From Smittium mucronatum (taxonomy: Eukaryota > Kickxellomycota > Harpellomycetes > Harpellales > Legeriomycetaceae), in contig LSSL01002562.1 of the NCBI GenBank assembly GCA_001953115.1, forward strand, positions 1 to 32,499: DNA of 32,499 bases. Direction: 5' to 3'. The notes below the pieces were generated by a model. That model searched no databases, had not been told where the DNA came from, and saw only the letters and a list, made by a program, of their open reading frames with translations. Below are positions 20,651 through 32,499 of the stretch, one piece after another. The stretch's first letter is position 1. The number at the start of each line of letters is the position of its first letter. The position numbers were made by a program, and so were the translations under genes.

Positions 20651-20972
20651 CAGGGGTTTTCATTATAATAGGCCTTTTTTTTTAGATTTGCGGGGGTTTT
20701 TTTATTGATTAAAATAAAAAAGGCATTATCATTGGACTTAATAATTATTTATACCAATCAAAAAGAAAAAGCTTATAATTCCTAAGAACAATAGTATTTT
20801 TCCAATAATGACATATATTAATGCCTATAAGTTAATTTGAATTATTGGTTATAAGAATGACCCCACAGGTTCAGAAAAAAAGATCTATTGGAATGAAAAA
20901 AAGGGTCTATTTAAATGAAAAAATGTTCTATTTAAATGAAAAAAAGGGTCTATTGTAATGAAAACCCCTTTA
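20651..20972. mobile_element. MITE-like element of ~320 bp next to the tRNA genes
   Basis: The left end CAGGGGTTTTCATTATAATA is matched in inverted form by the right end, which on the minus strand reads AAGGGGTTTTCATTACAATA and then GACCC. The arms are about 24 bp. TTA flanks both ends (20648-20650 and 20971-20973), which would fit a 3-bp TTA duplication of the PIF/Harbinger type, but 3 bp is weak in this composition. The right end carries 22-bp tandem repeats. The interior has no coding signal. It starts 16 bp after the Pol III terminator. Related end motifs occur at 3036 and 11899. Confidence 0.65.
20880..20967 (+). repeat. Four 22-bp tandem repeats at the right end of the MITE
   Basis: AATGAAAA recurs with AATG starting at 20892, 20914, 20935 and 20957 (spacing 22, 21, 22). 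Each copy is preceded by a CTATT or CTATTTA step, and the last unit merges into the terminal inverted repeat. Only one unit is clear at the left end, so the element is asymmetric. Confidence 0.75.
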
Positions 20973-21213
20973 ATAAACGCCATTTATTTCAAGTAAACAT
21001 AAGATTTAAATTTATAAATGTAATCATACGAACCAATTTTAATATTTCTTATACGTTATCTATATTTTTTTTGCATAAAAAAAATAATTGAAATTAAATA
21101 ACCAAGTTTTCGTGTAATATGAGATAGCATTTATTCAAATTAATTATCAGTATTCTCTGTAATTGGTTAAATTTTTCAACATTTCCATAAAAAAATCCAA
21201 AAAAATACATTAG

Positions 21214-21655
21214 TTAAAGAAGGGACGAAATACATCTTCCCACAGCTTTACAAATAATAATTCAAAATTTATCGAATTTGCACAGAATTACTCTTATTTT
21301 CACGAATTTAAATTTTGCACAATTATTGCTAAAATAAATCTAAATATTTAGCACATTTCAGTTACAATAAGCTTCTTGGCCAATTTTTTTTTTTTTGGGC
21401 TACTTTAAATTTAGCTACTTTGAGTTATACACTGTTAACAGTATGATATAAATTTAGTGGATAAGTTGGAATTTATTCCTCAATGAATATAAATAAAATA
21501 TTATTTGCAAAATTAGTAATTTTTTCATCAAATATATTGGAAAAAACTATAAAACTGTGCAAATTGGTGAAATTTTGTGTGAATAGGCGAAATTATAAAT
21601 GATTTTTGTAAAAGCGTGGGTAAATTATCAACGTTTTTAAAGAAGGGGGAAATAA
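21214..21655. mobile_element. Foldback element of about 440 bp flanked by direct repeats
   Basis: Imperfect inverted arms lie at about 21233-21320 and 21550-21628. They share a CCCAC-GCTTT(T)ACAAA block and AATTTGCACAG, with internal ~20-bp repeats of the type CNAATTTGCACA. Outside the arms, TTAAAGAAGGGACGAAATA (21214-21232) and TTAAAGAAGGGGGAAATAA (21637-21655) are direct repeats, either an old target duplication or part of the element. The interior contains a CTACTTTAAATTTAGCTACTTTGAG-like direct repeat at about 21401-21424 and no coding signal. Confidence 0.5.
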
Positions 21656-24600
21656 GTTTCAATAAAATTAATCGGTGAAAATTGTACGATTAGTATTTAA
21701 ATTTCTTGATTAATCGATTAAATGAAAATTAAGGAGAAGTTGCATCATTATTTTGTGAAATAAGATTTATTCTATTATTTATAAGGATGATATATAGCAT
21801 CCGATTGTAAATTTTATCAAATTTATTTTTAACCCTTAATATTAAAATTATATTTTAAAGATATTATTAGTTAAGCATACGTATTTAAAAGTTTGAATTG
21901 AAATCTTTATATTATTGATTAAAAATCAAAAATTTAATAACTATAAAGGAGATAAATAAAGAAAATTTGGGATCTCTAGTAAAAATAAAATTAACTTATA
22001 TAGATAAATTTTTTTCAAAGAGTTATTACATATGACTCCTGGAAAAAATTTTAAAATCAAAATATTGATAATGTTATTGTGAATTACTATTACATTTTTC
22101 AGAGTTATAATATCTTAATTAACAATAGATTAACTCTGAATTTCAAAATAAAAGTGATATTTATATTTTAGATACAAATTTAATTGATCATTTTCGAGAT
22201 TTTAACAATTTTTTTTTTTTTAATATACCTACTATTACTATCGTTATACTGGTTATATATTTTTATGATTTAAAAAAAATTAATAAAAATTTTAATTTAA
22301 AATTATGAGGGAGCGCAAAAATAGAACTTAAGTTATCATTTTTATATTTAAATGAAAATTGAAGGGGTTTTAAAGCCTTAATTTTTTATCCTAGAAATAA
22401 ATATTACACTAATATTCAAATCTAAACTTCTGCTTTAAAAAAATAAATTTAAATTATATTTCAATAAAATGAAAATTTAAAAAAACGAATCTTATAGATG
22501 TAGAAAAAATTTGACACGTGTTTTAAATATTATAAAAAAAACTTTATTTTTTCTATTTTAGAAGTCATTTTCATCAATTATTTATTGATTAAAATCAAAA
22601 TTTGACACTAAAAAGGTGCGAAAAGTAAATTTTAGTAAATATTTTTTATTTTTTTACCGGTATTATTGTTGTAATATTGCTAAGTATTCACAAGGATTAT
22701 TTTGAGAATTGGCAAATACACATTATGGATTAATACATACAAAGATCAGATTTAAAATTTTATTTATTTAATAAAAAAATTGTTGAAATATTTTCTTTTA
22801 ATAAATGGAAATTTCAAAAATTAAATATTTTTGTGAAAAATTTACAGGTACTATTACTATTTTAATTTATGGTAGGTTTTAACGTATATTATTCTAAATA
22901 TGATATTTATTTTTTTGGAAAAAAAAATTATTATAAAAATTTATTAATTTCTATCAGTTCTTAATATCATATATACTTTTAGCATAACTGATCTTATTTC
23001 ATGAATTTTTTTTTTTAAAAACATATTTTTCGACATTTTAAACCAAAATTTTTTTTTAAAAGGAATCATTTATTGATTTAAGTCTTTATTATATGGGATA
23101 ATGTCGAATAATTATATATTTTTCTAATAAATAATTTAATTTTTATAAAAATTAAATAAATTCCAAATATATTTTTAGTTTTTTAAGAATTTATTTTATT
23201 TAATTTTTTATTTAAGGGATGAATCCGTAAAAAATACGGTAAAAATGGTGCATAAAATCATTTCAATGTACAATAGATCTTATCATTGCAAAAAATTTAT
23301 TATTTATGCATGATTTTAATTAAATTAATAGATTTTGGTTTATTTTTGTTATTTTATTATGTTCGTTTTTTAAAAAAAAATGATGCTAATTGCAATAATT
23401 TTTTTTTGAACAGTTATTTCACCTAATAAAATTACAAGAATGATGTTATTTGAAAGATTATTAATTTTTAGCTTTTATTTTTTGAAATTCGAATAAATAA
23501 TAGTGAATTAAATTAGGAAGACTAAAAGGATTTTGAGTTGCTAAATCGATTTAAATTTTGATCTTAAAAGTAAAATTATACAGAATAATTCAAAAAAGCT
23601 AAGTTAAGGCATCGATTTTTTCTTAGATATATTAAGAGATAATCGGAAGGCCAAAATAAAGCTTTGAAATCATTCCTGATTCAAATAATATAATTTTAAT
23701 ACACAAAAAATCCCAAGGTATTAAAAATATTAAAATATCTATAAATTAATATACATATATGCAATTTTGAAAGAGGATATTCCAAAAAATGGAATAAAGA
23801 AAACAAAATGAAGAAAAAAGGTTATATTTGAAAAAATTATTCAAAGCATATTTTCCAGCAATAAAAACTAAAGTATCAATTTTAATGAAGTTATTATTTT
23901 TTATTTGTTATATTATTGCACCTCAAATAATATAAAATTGGGGTCTAAATCTTATATATTCATTTTATGAAACCTTATATATACTATCAATATATTAAAA
24001 TACAATAATTTTTTTAAAAAAGAAAATGTACTAATTATAAAGTAATCAGGGATGTTTTTCAATTCAAAAACCCATTAATAAACTCTTTCTAAAGTAGAAA
24101 ATGGCGCAGGGGATTTTAATTTATGGAATAATTAACTTTTATTAAGTACATGCTTTACTAATATCTTAATTAACGTTAAAAATAAAATTTGTAATTTCTT
24201 TTGAAGTTTTATAGTTCTATTAAAAAACGAAAAAATCATCTGAGTATTTTTTTGGCACTTAGGTTAAAATTAGAATCTTTTTATTGTTAAAACAAAGCTT
24301 AGAATTAATAATTTATTCCTGTTATACATTCCCAAATAAAAACACTCGGAGTATAATTTTAGGTACTGATATCAAATTAAGCTTATAGAAAAAACAAGTA
24401 GATGGGCGAAAAGTAAATAAATAACTAAATTTTATTCAAAGTGAACATTAAATTAGCTTTAATTTATATTCAAGACTATAAATTATATCATTTTTATGGA
24501 TTTCTGGAAAAAAAAAATCAATGAAGAATAAAAAATATTTTCTTTAGAGGAGAATTTCACTGGGAATTAGTATTATTTTATTTTTTTGGGTGATTCAGCA

Positions 24601-27600
24601 CCAAATTGAAGATGGTAAAATTTTCCAGGAATTTGATATAATATATAACATCTTTGACATGTTTTCAGAGATAGAGATATTGTAAGCATAAATCAAATTT
24701 CGTTTTTTATAATCAATTTAAGAAAAAAGACACTATTTAGTTATTAAATTTTAAATTTTAAGAAGCGATTGAAAATCTAAGGTGTTACAATTATTAAATT
24801 TTTTGAAAATAACTACAAAAAATTTCCATTTCGTGCTATTTAAAGTAAAGATTTTTTAAAAAAAAAATTTTTTTTGATAAAAAAGACAAAGAAAAAAAAT
24901 AACACTGAAATTATATTTTATTTGTCTCAAATAAGTGATATAAAAATCGTTAAATTTTTATGCAAGGTATAGCTTTACTGATTATAAAATTTTCTTGTTT
25001 TTTAAATTATCTTTAAAGTTTTTATTTTATCTTAGACTAATACAATTAATCATATTGATTTTTAAAAAAATTAAAATAAAGTGTAAAATAAGATTTTTCT
25101 CATTTCGCTAGGATGATTTTTTCTCTATTCATCAAAAGAAAAACAATAAAAAAAATTTTTTTATTCAAAGTTTTTTATAAATTTCTAGAGAAAAAGATCC
25201 GATGAATCATGGTAATCGAATTTAATCACGCATTATTTTAAAAAAGTGAATAGAACACAGTATATAGTTGTAGTTTATACTTATTATCGTACCTATATAA
25301 ATCTAGGAAAAAATAATACAGTTATATTTTTCAAATCACGAATTCTAAACCGAAAAAATAATTATACACTGTATAGATATTATTGGATATATTATCTAAC
25401 ATTGGGATATATAAAAATTTAGATAAGTTTGAAAAAAAGCATGTGACGATTTCTTCCAAATTATGTATTATTGTTTGTATTTCCAAAAGGGTTTTCATTT
25501 TGATCAAAAAATCAATATATTTTATATTAAAATCGGTTCGGAACTATTTTTTTAACAAAATTCTCAATTAAATTTTTTTTTTCTATGTATCTAAATTTAA
25601 ATATAAAAGAAGGTTAAATGCGATTATCAAAAGCAATATTTATTTATATCAACTTTTTTATAAAAATTACTCAATAAATATAATGAATATCATTTTTATA
25701 TTTATGTGAAATAAAGCAACTAAAAAATGCAGAATAATATATAAATTATATAGCTCATTGAAATTTTCATTGGAAATAAATATTTTCTAATATATAACAG
25801 TATAAAAATCAAATTTTACATGTCTTAATATTTTTTTTCATCACAAATAAATTTTCTTATAAGAGTAATTATATATAAATTATTTTAAAAAAAGTTGGTT
25901 AAGAATTCAAAATTACTATTTTTCTCAATATTATAAAAAACATAAAATATTTATTTTATTTTTATAAGTAAAAAATAACTAGATTCAATTATAACTTAAT
26001 TCGCAAAAATTTTAATACTTGGTGAAATTAGAGAATAAGAAACTATAAAAATAAAAATTATTATTGCTATTATTTTTTTTATTTCGAATTTAGCTATTTA
26101 AAAAGAAATTAATTATTTTTTTATTTTACTTTATTAAAGAGTTTTTGTAAGGATATTTATATTGTTTATGTGTTAATTTCAAAAAAGATGATTTTTTGCT
26201 TAATACTATGTAAAAAGCATATTTCGGATAATTTTTCTTGAATTATTCGTATCATAAAAAATTTTGGTTTTCAAATTATTGCAAAATTCAGAATTTTTTA
26301 AAAAATTTAGCTATTTTTTTTCTATTTATCGTTTTTTTTCTAGATAATATATAATAAAATGTTCCTAAAAATTTTCCTAATTAAAAAATAATATTTTTTA
26401 AAACTAATTTATGTTCAATAGGTTTAAGATCAAAAATCATTAGTAATTTAAATGTTTTTTAGCTTGTTCATATATTATATTAATTCAAAAATACTAATTA
26501 TATACCTAATTTTTTTAAATTTAAATTTTCTAAAAAAAAATTTATATTAAATTTCAATAACTAGGAATATCTTATTAAATAAAAATGTGGAGATAATGGT
26601 TTAAAACGCGAAAATTTTAATCATAAAAATATCCGGAACAGAGTTATTTAATAATTGGCAATTGTTTTATTTATTTTTTTCAATCGTGCATAATTATACT
26701 TACATAAAAAAATATTGGGTTGATTTTTTACGTTATATTTTTATTCAAATCATTAATTTTTCTGTTTTCGAGAAAAGTTTTGCTCGAAATTGACCTTAAA
26801 TTTCAAATAAATAAAAGAAAAATATTCGTTATTGCGAATTATAGTAAAAAAATTCTCTCTTTACCAAGGTATAGTTATTCTATTTTTAATAAATAAAATT
26901 AAAAGGTGAATTTTTTTTAATCTGATAATAAACTGTAAACTCGTAATAACCGTTTTTTTTTCATAATAAATAAGAAGCAAAATTACTTATTAATCTTAAC
27001 TCATAATTATAATTTTATGAGAGTGTTTACTCTATTTCTCGACTATAATTTTCATAGAGTTTTTTAAATGAAAATCCAGTTTATTAATTTAGATATAAAA
27101 TTTTCATAATAAATTTTTTCCCTCATAATTTATATTTTGAATTTTGATTTATTATGCGAAGAATTTTCATAAATTCATCAATTTTTTTTTTTGAAGTAAA
27201 TTTGTGCATAAAAAAATCAGTATTTGTATCTGAATGAGGTTTAGGATGCATTTTTTATTTCTATACATAAAAATTTAATTACCAAAAAAAGAAATATATT
27301 TGTAAAATATTTTCGAGTATTTTTTAAATTTCATCATAAAAAAGGTTTAATGAGTTTTTATGCTATTTTTTTTATATTTTCTATGTGACTCCCTAAAAAT
27401 CCAGATTAAATATGACTTATATTAAATTACTATTTTTTAAAAATCAACTTTTTTTTTTGAAAATATTGGCTCTAATATAAAAGAAATTTTGTTTTTTTTG
27501 ATAGAAATGAACTTAAAACTTTTTTTGAAGGGTAGATTATGTTTAATAATATACATATTAAAACAGAAATTGGTAAAATATTTATTAAAAGAATAAATAT

Positions 27601-27695
27601 AATTAAAAATTTATCACTATTATTTATAATTTTACATTAATTGAAAGATAGACTAAATATTTAAAATCGAAGATTTCGAATATAAATGCAGAGAT
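21656..27695. other. Long A+T-rich stretch, no gene seen
   Basis: Six kilobases with stops in all frames and no tRNA, rRNA or recognised repeat family. The 62-codon open frame at 25383-25571 (+) is Ile/Lys/Phe-rich, the composition expected of chance translation of this DNA, and is not called. Confidence 0.5.
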
Positions 27696-30600
27696 TTGAT
27701 GAAGTTCCTATTATTAAATTATAAAATAATAAATCATACTAAGAATTTTTTTTATTATTATTTATATTTATTATTTTCACCTCGGATTTATTTATTCAAT
27801 TTTAAATTGTTCAAATTCACTTATTTAGATAGATTTTTGAAACAAAATTTTAATTTTAAAAAATATAGCGTCAACAAAATAAAATAAAATAAAATAAACT
27901 TTAATTTTTTTTTTAAATGTTATAATTTAGATTTTAAATTTTTAAATAACATTAATATTTTTATACCACCCAAAACTATATTTAATCATTACAATATTTT
28001 AAAATATAAGATTTTATTATTTATTGGTATATTTCAAATTTAATTCCAGCCTGAGTACTAAAAATAATTTCTGTTTTTGAATTCCTTCTAATCACCAAAT
28101 CACCAAATTCCTTATTCTATATGATATTTATCCCAAGCTCCTATATTAATATTCATAATCAAATATCTATTAGAGTGATAAAATATTTATATTTTACTCT
28201 TATAAAAATAAAATAACCAGTTCTGATCATTTCAAGATAAAATTGAATTTTAGAAGCAATTTTAATCTTAAATTGTTAATAAATACATCGAAATCCATTT
28301 TTTTTCTTCTAATATATTAAATAAAAACCAAAAATTATCTACAAATTAATCATACTTTTTACACTATATTAAAGGCAAAAAACATATTTTTTGAATAAAT
28401 CAATTTAGTCACACAAATAATAAATAAAAATTCTAACTTTTAAACTATGAAATAAGCATCAATGTTTATTTTATAAAAATTAATTATGATATTTTGAAAA
28501 ATTCTAACCCATTTAATATACCAAGGAACTATTTTTTTTAAAAAAATTTAATGTAATTAGTTTTTTTAGGTAATCCCTAAAAATATAAAAAAATTTATTT
28601 AAATGAAAATCTGAATCAATATAAAAAAAATTTATTGATCTTAGATTATTAAAAATTTCTATATTAATTTATTATAATATTTTTTTTACTACAAAATCTT
28701 ATTTTCAATATTGATAATAAAAAATATATATTCATGTTATTTTTATTTCATTAGCCCAAATTAAAGTTTATAACTTATTACTGTTGTCTTTTTTTTCCAT
28801 TATTTTTTTTCTCGTTTATGAGATAATCTTTTATTCAATAAATTATATTTAAAAAAGGTACTTTTTCAATGCCCTTTATTATGTCTTAAATTATTTATTT
28901 ATCCTCTATAAAAAAATTTTGATTACAGAAATAGAGTGATCAGAGTAGTTTTTTTAAGCCTACTGATGCAAATAATTACTCTGAGTATATAAATATGTAT
29001 ATTTAGTAGAAATAAAAGCTATAAATTTCATTAATTGAAAATCAGTATTTATCTATTTTATTTATCTTTTTTTATTATTTGAAGGGATTCCATCATCATA
29101 ATTCCGATAATTTTTTTTTTTACTAACATGGGTTTTTTTTAAAAAAATATGATAAGTTTATCATCTTGGGTAGATTTCTAATTTTTAAATATAAAGTTTT
29201 TATCAGATATTATGGTACATTCGAAATTTTTTTCGGGATTTTTTTGAATAAATTTAACTCAGAATTCTATAACTCAAGCTTTATTGTTTTCAAAAATGGA
29301 TTCTAAGTTAAATCAGAATTTTTTATAAGTATTTCTTTGATTCAGATTTTTTAAATGATAATTTAAACCTAAATTTTAAATCCCAATTTTTAAAATTCCT
29401 TTTCCTTTAACTCACATAAATATAATGATCATGGTTTATTTTTTTCAAATATATATTTTTTATATTTATCTGATAGAAAATATTTGGTATCATTATAAAT
29501 AATATTATTTTCTAGATTTTTTATTAATATTAATTCTCCATTTTTATTAAAATAAATAAAGAACAAATGAAAAATTACTTCAATTTCAATAATTTTCATA
29601 AATTTTTGGGATAATTGAAATAATATAACTATTTATACATATTGAGTTTGGATTTTAAAACCTTAAAAATGAATATTCGAGTAATTTAGGTTATCAAGAT
29701 AATTTTATTTTAAAATTTCAACCGCCAAAAAACCAATTAATTTTTTTGTGATACGTAAAATTGAAGTATTAAGGGATAATAGAAAATTTTGGAAAAGAAA
29801 CTTAAAATAGCCATATAAAAATTATGAATATTCGTTTATTATATATTCCTGGTTCAGTTTAAGATTAAGATGTTATTAGAGCATTTTAATAAACTGAAAA
29901 ATAGTGATCAAATCAAACAATTCATTTTTAACTAAATTCAAAAAAACCTTTTTTAAGGATATAATAAAAGAATACATGAAATAAAACTCTAAAATTAAAT
30001 AATAAAAATGAAATAAATTTATAATTAAACATCTATTAATCTCAAATTTAAAAAAATAATAAAGTTTGAAATGGAGGAAAATGATATAGATATTCGAATT
30101 TATATAGAATTTTGTTATAAAATTTTATTCTAATTTATTTTTAAATTTAGAACTATTCATTTGGTAAACGAAAAAATAAAAATTGAAAATTGAGACTTTA
30201 AATTATCAAATTACTATTTTCATGTTTAATACTATTTAATTCTAATATTTAAATAATCTGTCGAGATTCTCTTTGTCGGATATTTTATTTTTAAAAATTC
30301 TGAATTTATTATTTAAGAACTATTACTAATTATTTTTAATAATAGAAACAAGGATAAAAATTTTCTTTTTTGATTTTTTTAATATTGGGTTTTTTTTATT
30401 CAATAAAAAGCACGAAATAGTCGAAAAAAAATTATAACTGAATTTAGATCCATTTCATTCCTAATTTCATATGATTTAATTGGATATTTTATTTTTTAAA
30501 AATAAAACATGTCAATAAATATTGTTTCCAATAAAATAGCAGTATCATTCAAAATTCCCAAAAAAAGGGTTCAAAATTATTCTCATTTGAGGATTATTAT

Positions 30601-32313
30601 TTAATTTCGATTTCCTGAAAATTGGTTATTTATTTATTTTCAATTATTCGGTTTTTGTAAAAAAAATCAATTATATTTCGAATATAAAATTATTATTAAA
30701 AAAAAAAAAATCTAAAGTTTAACATATAATAGTTTAATAAAAATTATTATATCTTAATACCAATAAGGTACACATTGGTGAGTGAAAAAAATTGTGTTAT
30801 CACTAAATTTTGCAACAAAAAATTAAAATTTAAAGTATTATTATTCTCAACCCTTAAAATAATCATGATAGAGAATGAAATGAATATTTTATTTGAATAT
30901 GAAATTCTTCTATATCATAATCATGCTATAAAGAAAGTAAATAACCTAGTTATAAATATATAGTGCTATTACTAAGTTAAAATGAAGCTAAAAATCTAAT
31001 GCAGGGGTTTTTTTAAAGGAAAAATTAAAGATAAAATTACAAAAAATCAATACATAAGTAATATTTTGCTACAAATTCTGGTTAATATAATCTATAAAAT
31101 AGAATAATTGTTTCTATAGACCTCACATTATATTAATTTTCTCTTTTTAATAACGGATGATGATTTAAAATTTTATTATTAAAAACATAAGTGTAATATA
31201 ATGGTTAATAAAAAAAATAAAGACGATTTTTTTTGAAATTTGTATATTTAAAATTCATCCAAAAAAATATGAATGTATTAATCTAATTAAAAATTATTCT
31301 TAGACAAAATTTACACCGAATAATAATCGTATCAATTGAATGAATTCTATCCCATACTAGTCTCATGAAAATTATAATTATTTTTAGTGAATTAATGGAA
31401 GCTGATTTATATAATCATAAAATAATCTATGTTATAAAAATTAAATATCAATTGATGCAAATAAGGAGCCATGAAAAAAAGCCCAAAAGATTTACCAGAA
31501 TTGAGAAATGAAAAAAAAATTCTTTAAAAAAATCAAAAAAATATTAAATAAAGATATTTTATATAAGATGCAACAATATAATAAATAAAATTCTTGATTA
31601 TATTAATAGCCATCCCATTTTTTTAAAAAAATATGAAATTTTTTCGGATTTTTTTTGGCTCGATTTTTATAAAAAAGCAACTATTTTATTTTAAAATTTA
31701 ATTTAAAATGCATTTTTGAAAAGTTTAATCATACAATAAGAAGTTTAATATTTATATTTAAGCGCCAAAAAAAAATATTGAGACAAAAAAAAAGCTTTTA
31801 TGACACAAAATTTTGATTTTAAACGTAAAATTTTTGAAATAATAAATGTGAAGATTTTCAATAATATATAAATATTTAATTTTTTTAAAGAGGAAAAATA
31901 AATATTTTATATATCGGTTATTTATTTGAAAATTTTAATTTTTTTTGCGAATTATGAACTAAAATTAGTATAACTTAAGTTAAGTTATAAATGAAATCCC
32001 ATAAAAAAAGGAGTTAATAGTACCTAAATTATAGTTTAATTTTTTTATAAGTATTTTTATATAAAAATCGAAACACTACTGTAAGAAAATTAAAAAACTC
32101 GAAAAATAATTTAGGGTAATTATTAAAATTAATTTCACTCTATAAAAATATTATTTTAAATAACAAATAAAATGGAAAAAAATTCAAAATACATCATAAA
32201 ATATTCAATATTTGTCATGTTTAAATTTTTTCGGAAAAGTTATTGTGAATTTTTTTTTCCGAAAAAGAGTCATGATAGATTAATTAAAAAATTGCATTAC
32301 GAATTTTATGGAC
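27696..32313. other. Long A+T-rich stretch, no gene seen
   Basis: The open frames at 27696-27887 and 30775-30963 (+) are about 60 codons, of Lys/Asn/Ile/Phe-rich chance-like composition, and match nothing I know. CAGGGGTTTTTTT at about 31003 resembles the MITE end only over the first ten bases. Confidence 0.45.
27876..27895 (+). repeat. (AAAAT)4 microsatellite
   Basis: Four consecutive AAAAT units. Confidence 0.9.
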
Positions 32314-32499
32314 GTTTTTTTTTTTGTATCACGGAATTTTATTATAAGATAACTTCATTAAAAACCATACTAAAAAAATATGAAAAAAGAAAAAGGCGTA
32401 TAGAAAAGACTATTACCCCAAATAAAATAAGTTCCTTTGCCGGACTACCGGCTGCGTACCTACGGGAAAAGGGTTCAATCTACCAACCGAAAGACCCCC
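32314..32499 (-). mobile_element. LINE-like 3' end, copy E (cut by window end)
   Basis: On the minus strand this reads into the same tail as copy A: AATAAAATTCCGTGATAC then an A run (32315-32325 as T). It is close to copy A, about 90% by eye, and keeps the G+C-rich block. The hairpin at 32439-32452 is a perfect GCCGG-TAGT-CCGGC on the element strand. A frame from the IEPFSRRYAAGSPA segment stays open for about 45 codons and stops at the TAA that overlaps AATAAA. Copy A shares the first 19 residues of that frame closely and then diverges. A stop directly upstream of the segment argues for a conserved RNA rather than a protein. The copy continues outside the window. Confidence 0.75.

Noticed and set aside
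25383..25571. 62-codon open frame
   Set aside because: Composition is that of chance A+T-rich translation, and no motif or neighbouring signal supports it.
27696..27887. 63-codon open frame
   Set aside because: Almost entirely Phe, Leu, Ile, Tyr, Lys and Asn, as expected from random A+T-rich DNA; nothing recognisable.
30775..30963. 62-codon open frame
   Set aside because: Slightly less biased, but no family, initiation context or conservation can be shown.
32461..32490. GGGTTCAATC on the plus strand in copy E looks like a Pol III B box
   Set aside because: It lies on the strand opposite to the element's poly(A) tail, and no A box sits at the right distance.
1..32499. Prokaryotic systems (CRISPR, toxin-antitoxin, defence operons, prophage)
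   Set aside because: There are no regularly spaced repeats of CRISPR type and no operon-like coding. The tRNA genes are eukaryotic in type.

Overview
This window looks like nuclear DNA from a eukaryote with an extremely A+T-rich genome, roughly one-fifth G+C by eye. It holds no intact protein-coding gene of convincing length. The only standard cellular genes are two eukaryotic-type tRNA genes near 20.5 kb: tRNA-Pro(UGG) and an initiator-type tRNA-Met(CAU). The initiator has A1:U72, the TC-loop sequence ATCGAAA, and U33 rather than the C33 of vertebrate initiators. That fits a fungus or protist better than a vertebrate, but I would not name a taxon. I see no rRNA genes, CRISPR arrays, bacterial operons or ribosome binding sites.

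Most of the recognisable content is transposable-element debris. Bases 1-543 (+), 15437-16091 (-) and 32314-32499 (-) are copies of the 3' end of one poly(A)-tailed, LINE-like family. The window therefore begins and ends inside inverted copies of that family. Two further bits of its tail lie at 8743-8801 and 18838-18882. Two short, SINE-like copies (3832-3991 and 11435-11590) start at the same base and share the family's 3' part; one has a clean 14-bp target-site duplication. All five longer copies carry a small hairpin with a 4-base loop whose stem pairing is largely kept although its sequence changes. A badly decayed LINE reverse transcriptase gene lies at about 1308-2110.

Inverted-repeat (DNA-transposon-like) elements form a second class. 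One is a 2.6-kb element with ~300-bp terminal inverted repeats (about 3061-5612), 30-bp subterminal repeats and a decayed reading frame inside. Three are short foldback or MITE-like elements at 19713-20322, 20651-20972 and 21214-21655. They lie around the tRNA pair.

The two tRNA genes are 4 bp apart. The first has no T-run after it and the second is followed by T7, so they are probably transcribed as one dicistronic Pol III unit. The rest, notably 7.0-11.4 kb, 11.6-15.4 kb, 16.1-19.7 kb and 21.7-32.3 kb, is A/T-run-rich sequence in which I see no gene. I did not find a new multi-gene system. The items most worth following are the tRNA-Pro/tRNA-iMet dicistron with its odd initiator stems, and the LINE/SINE pair sharing a conserved 3' hairpin.
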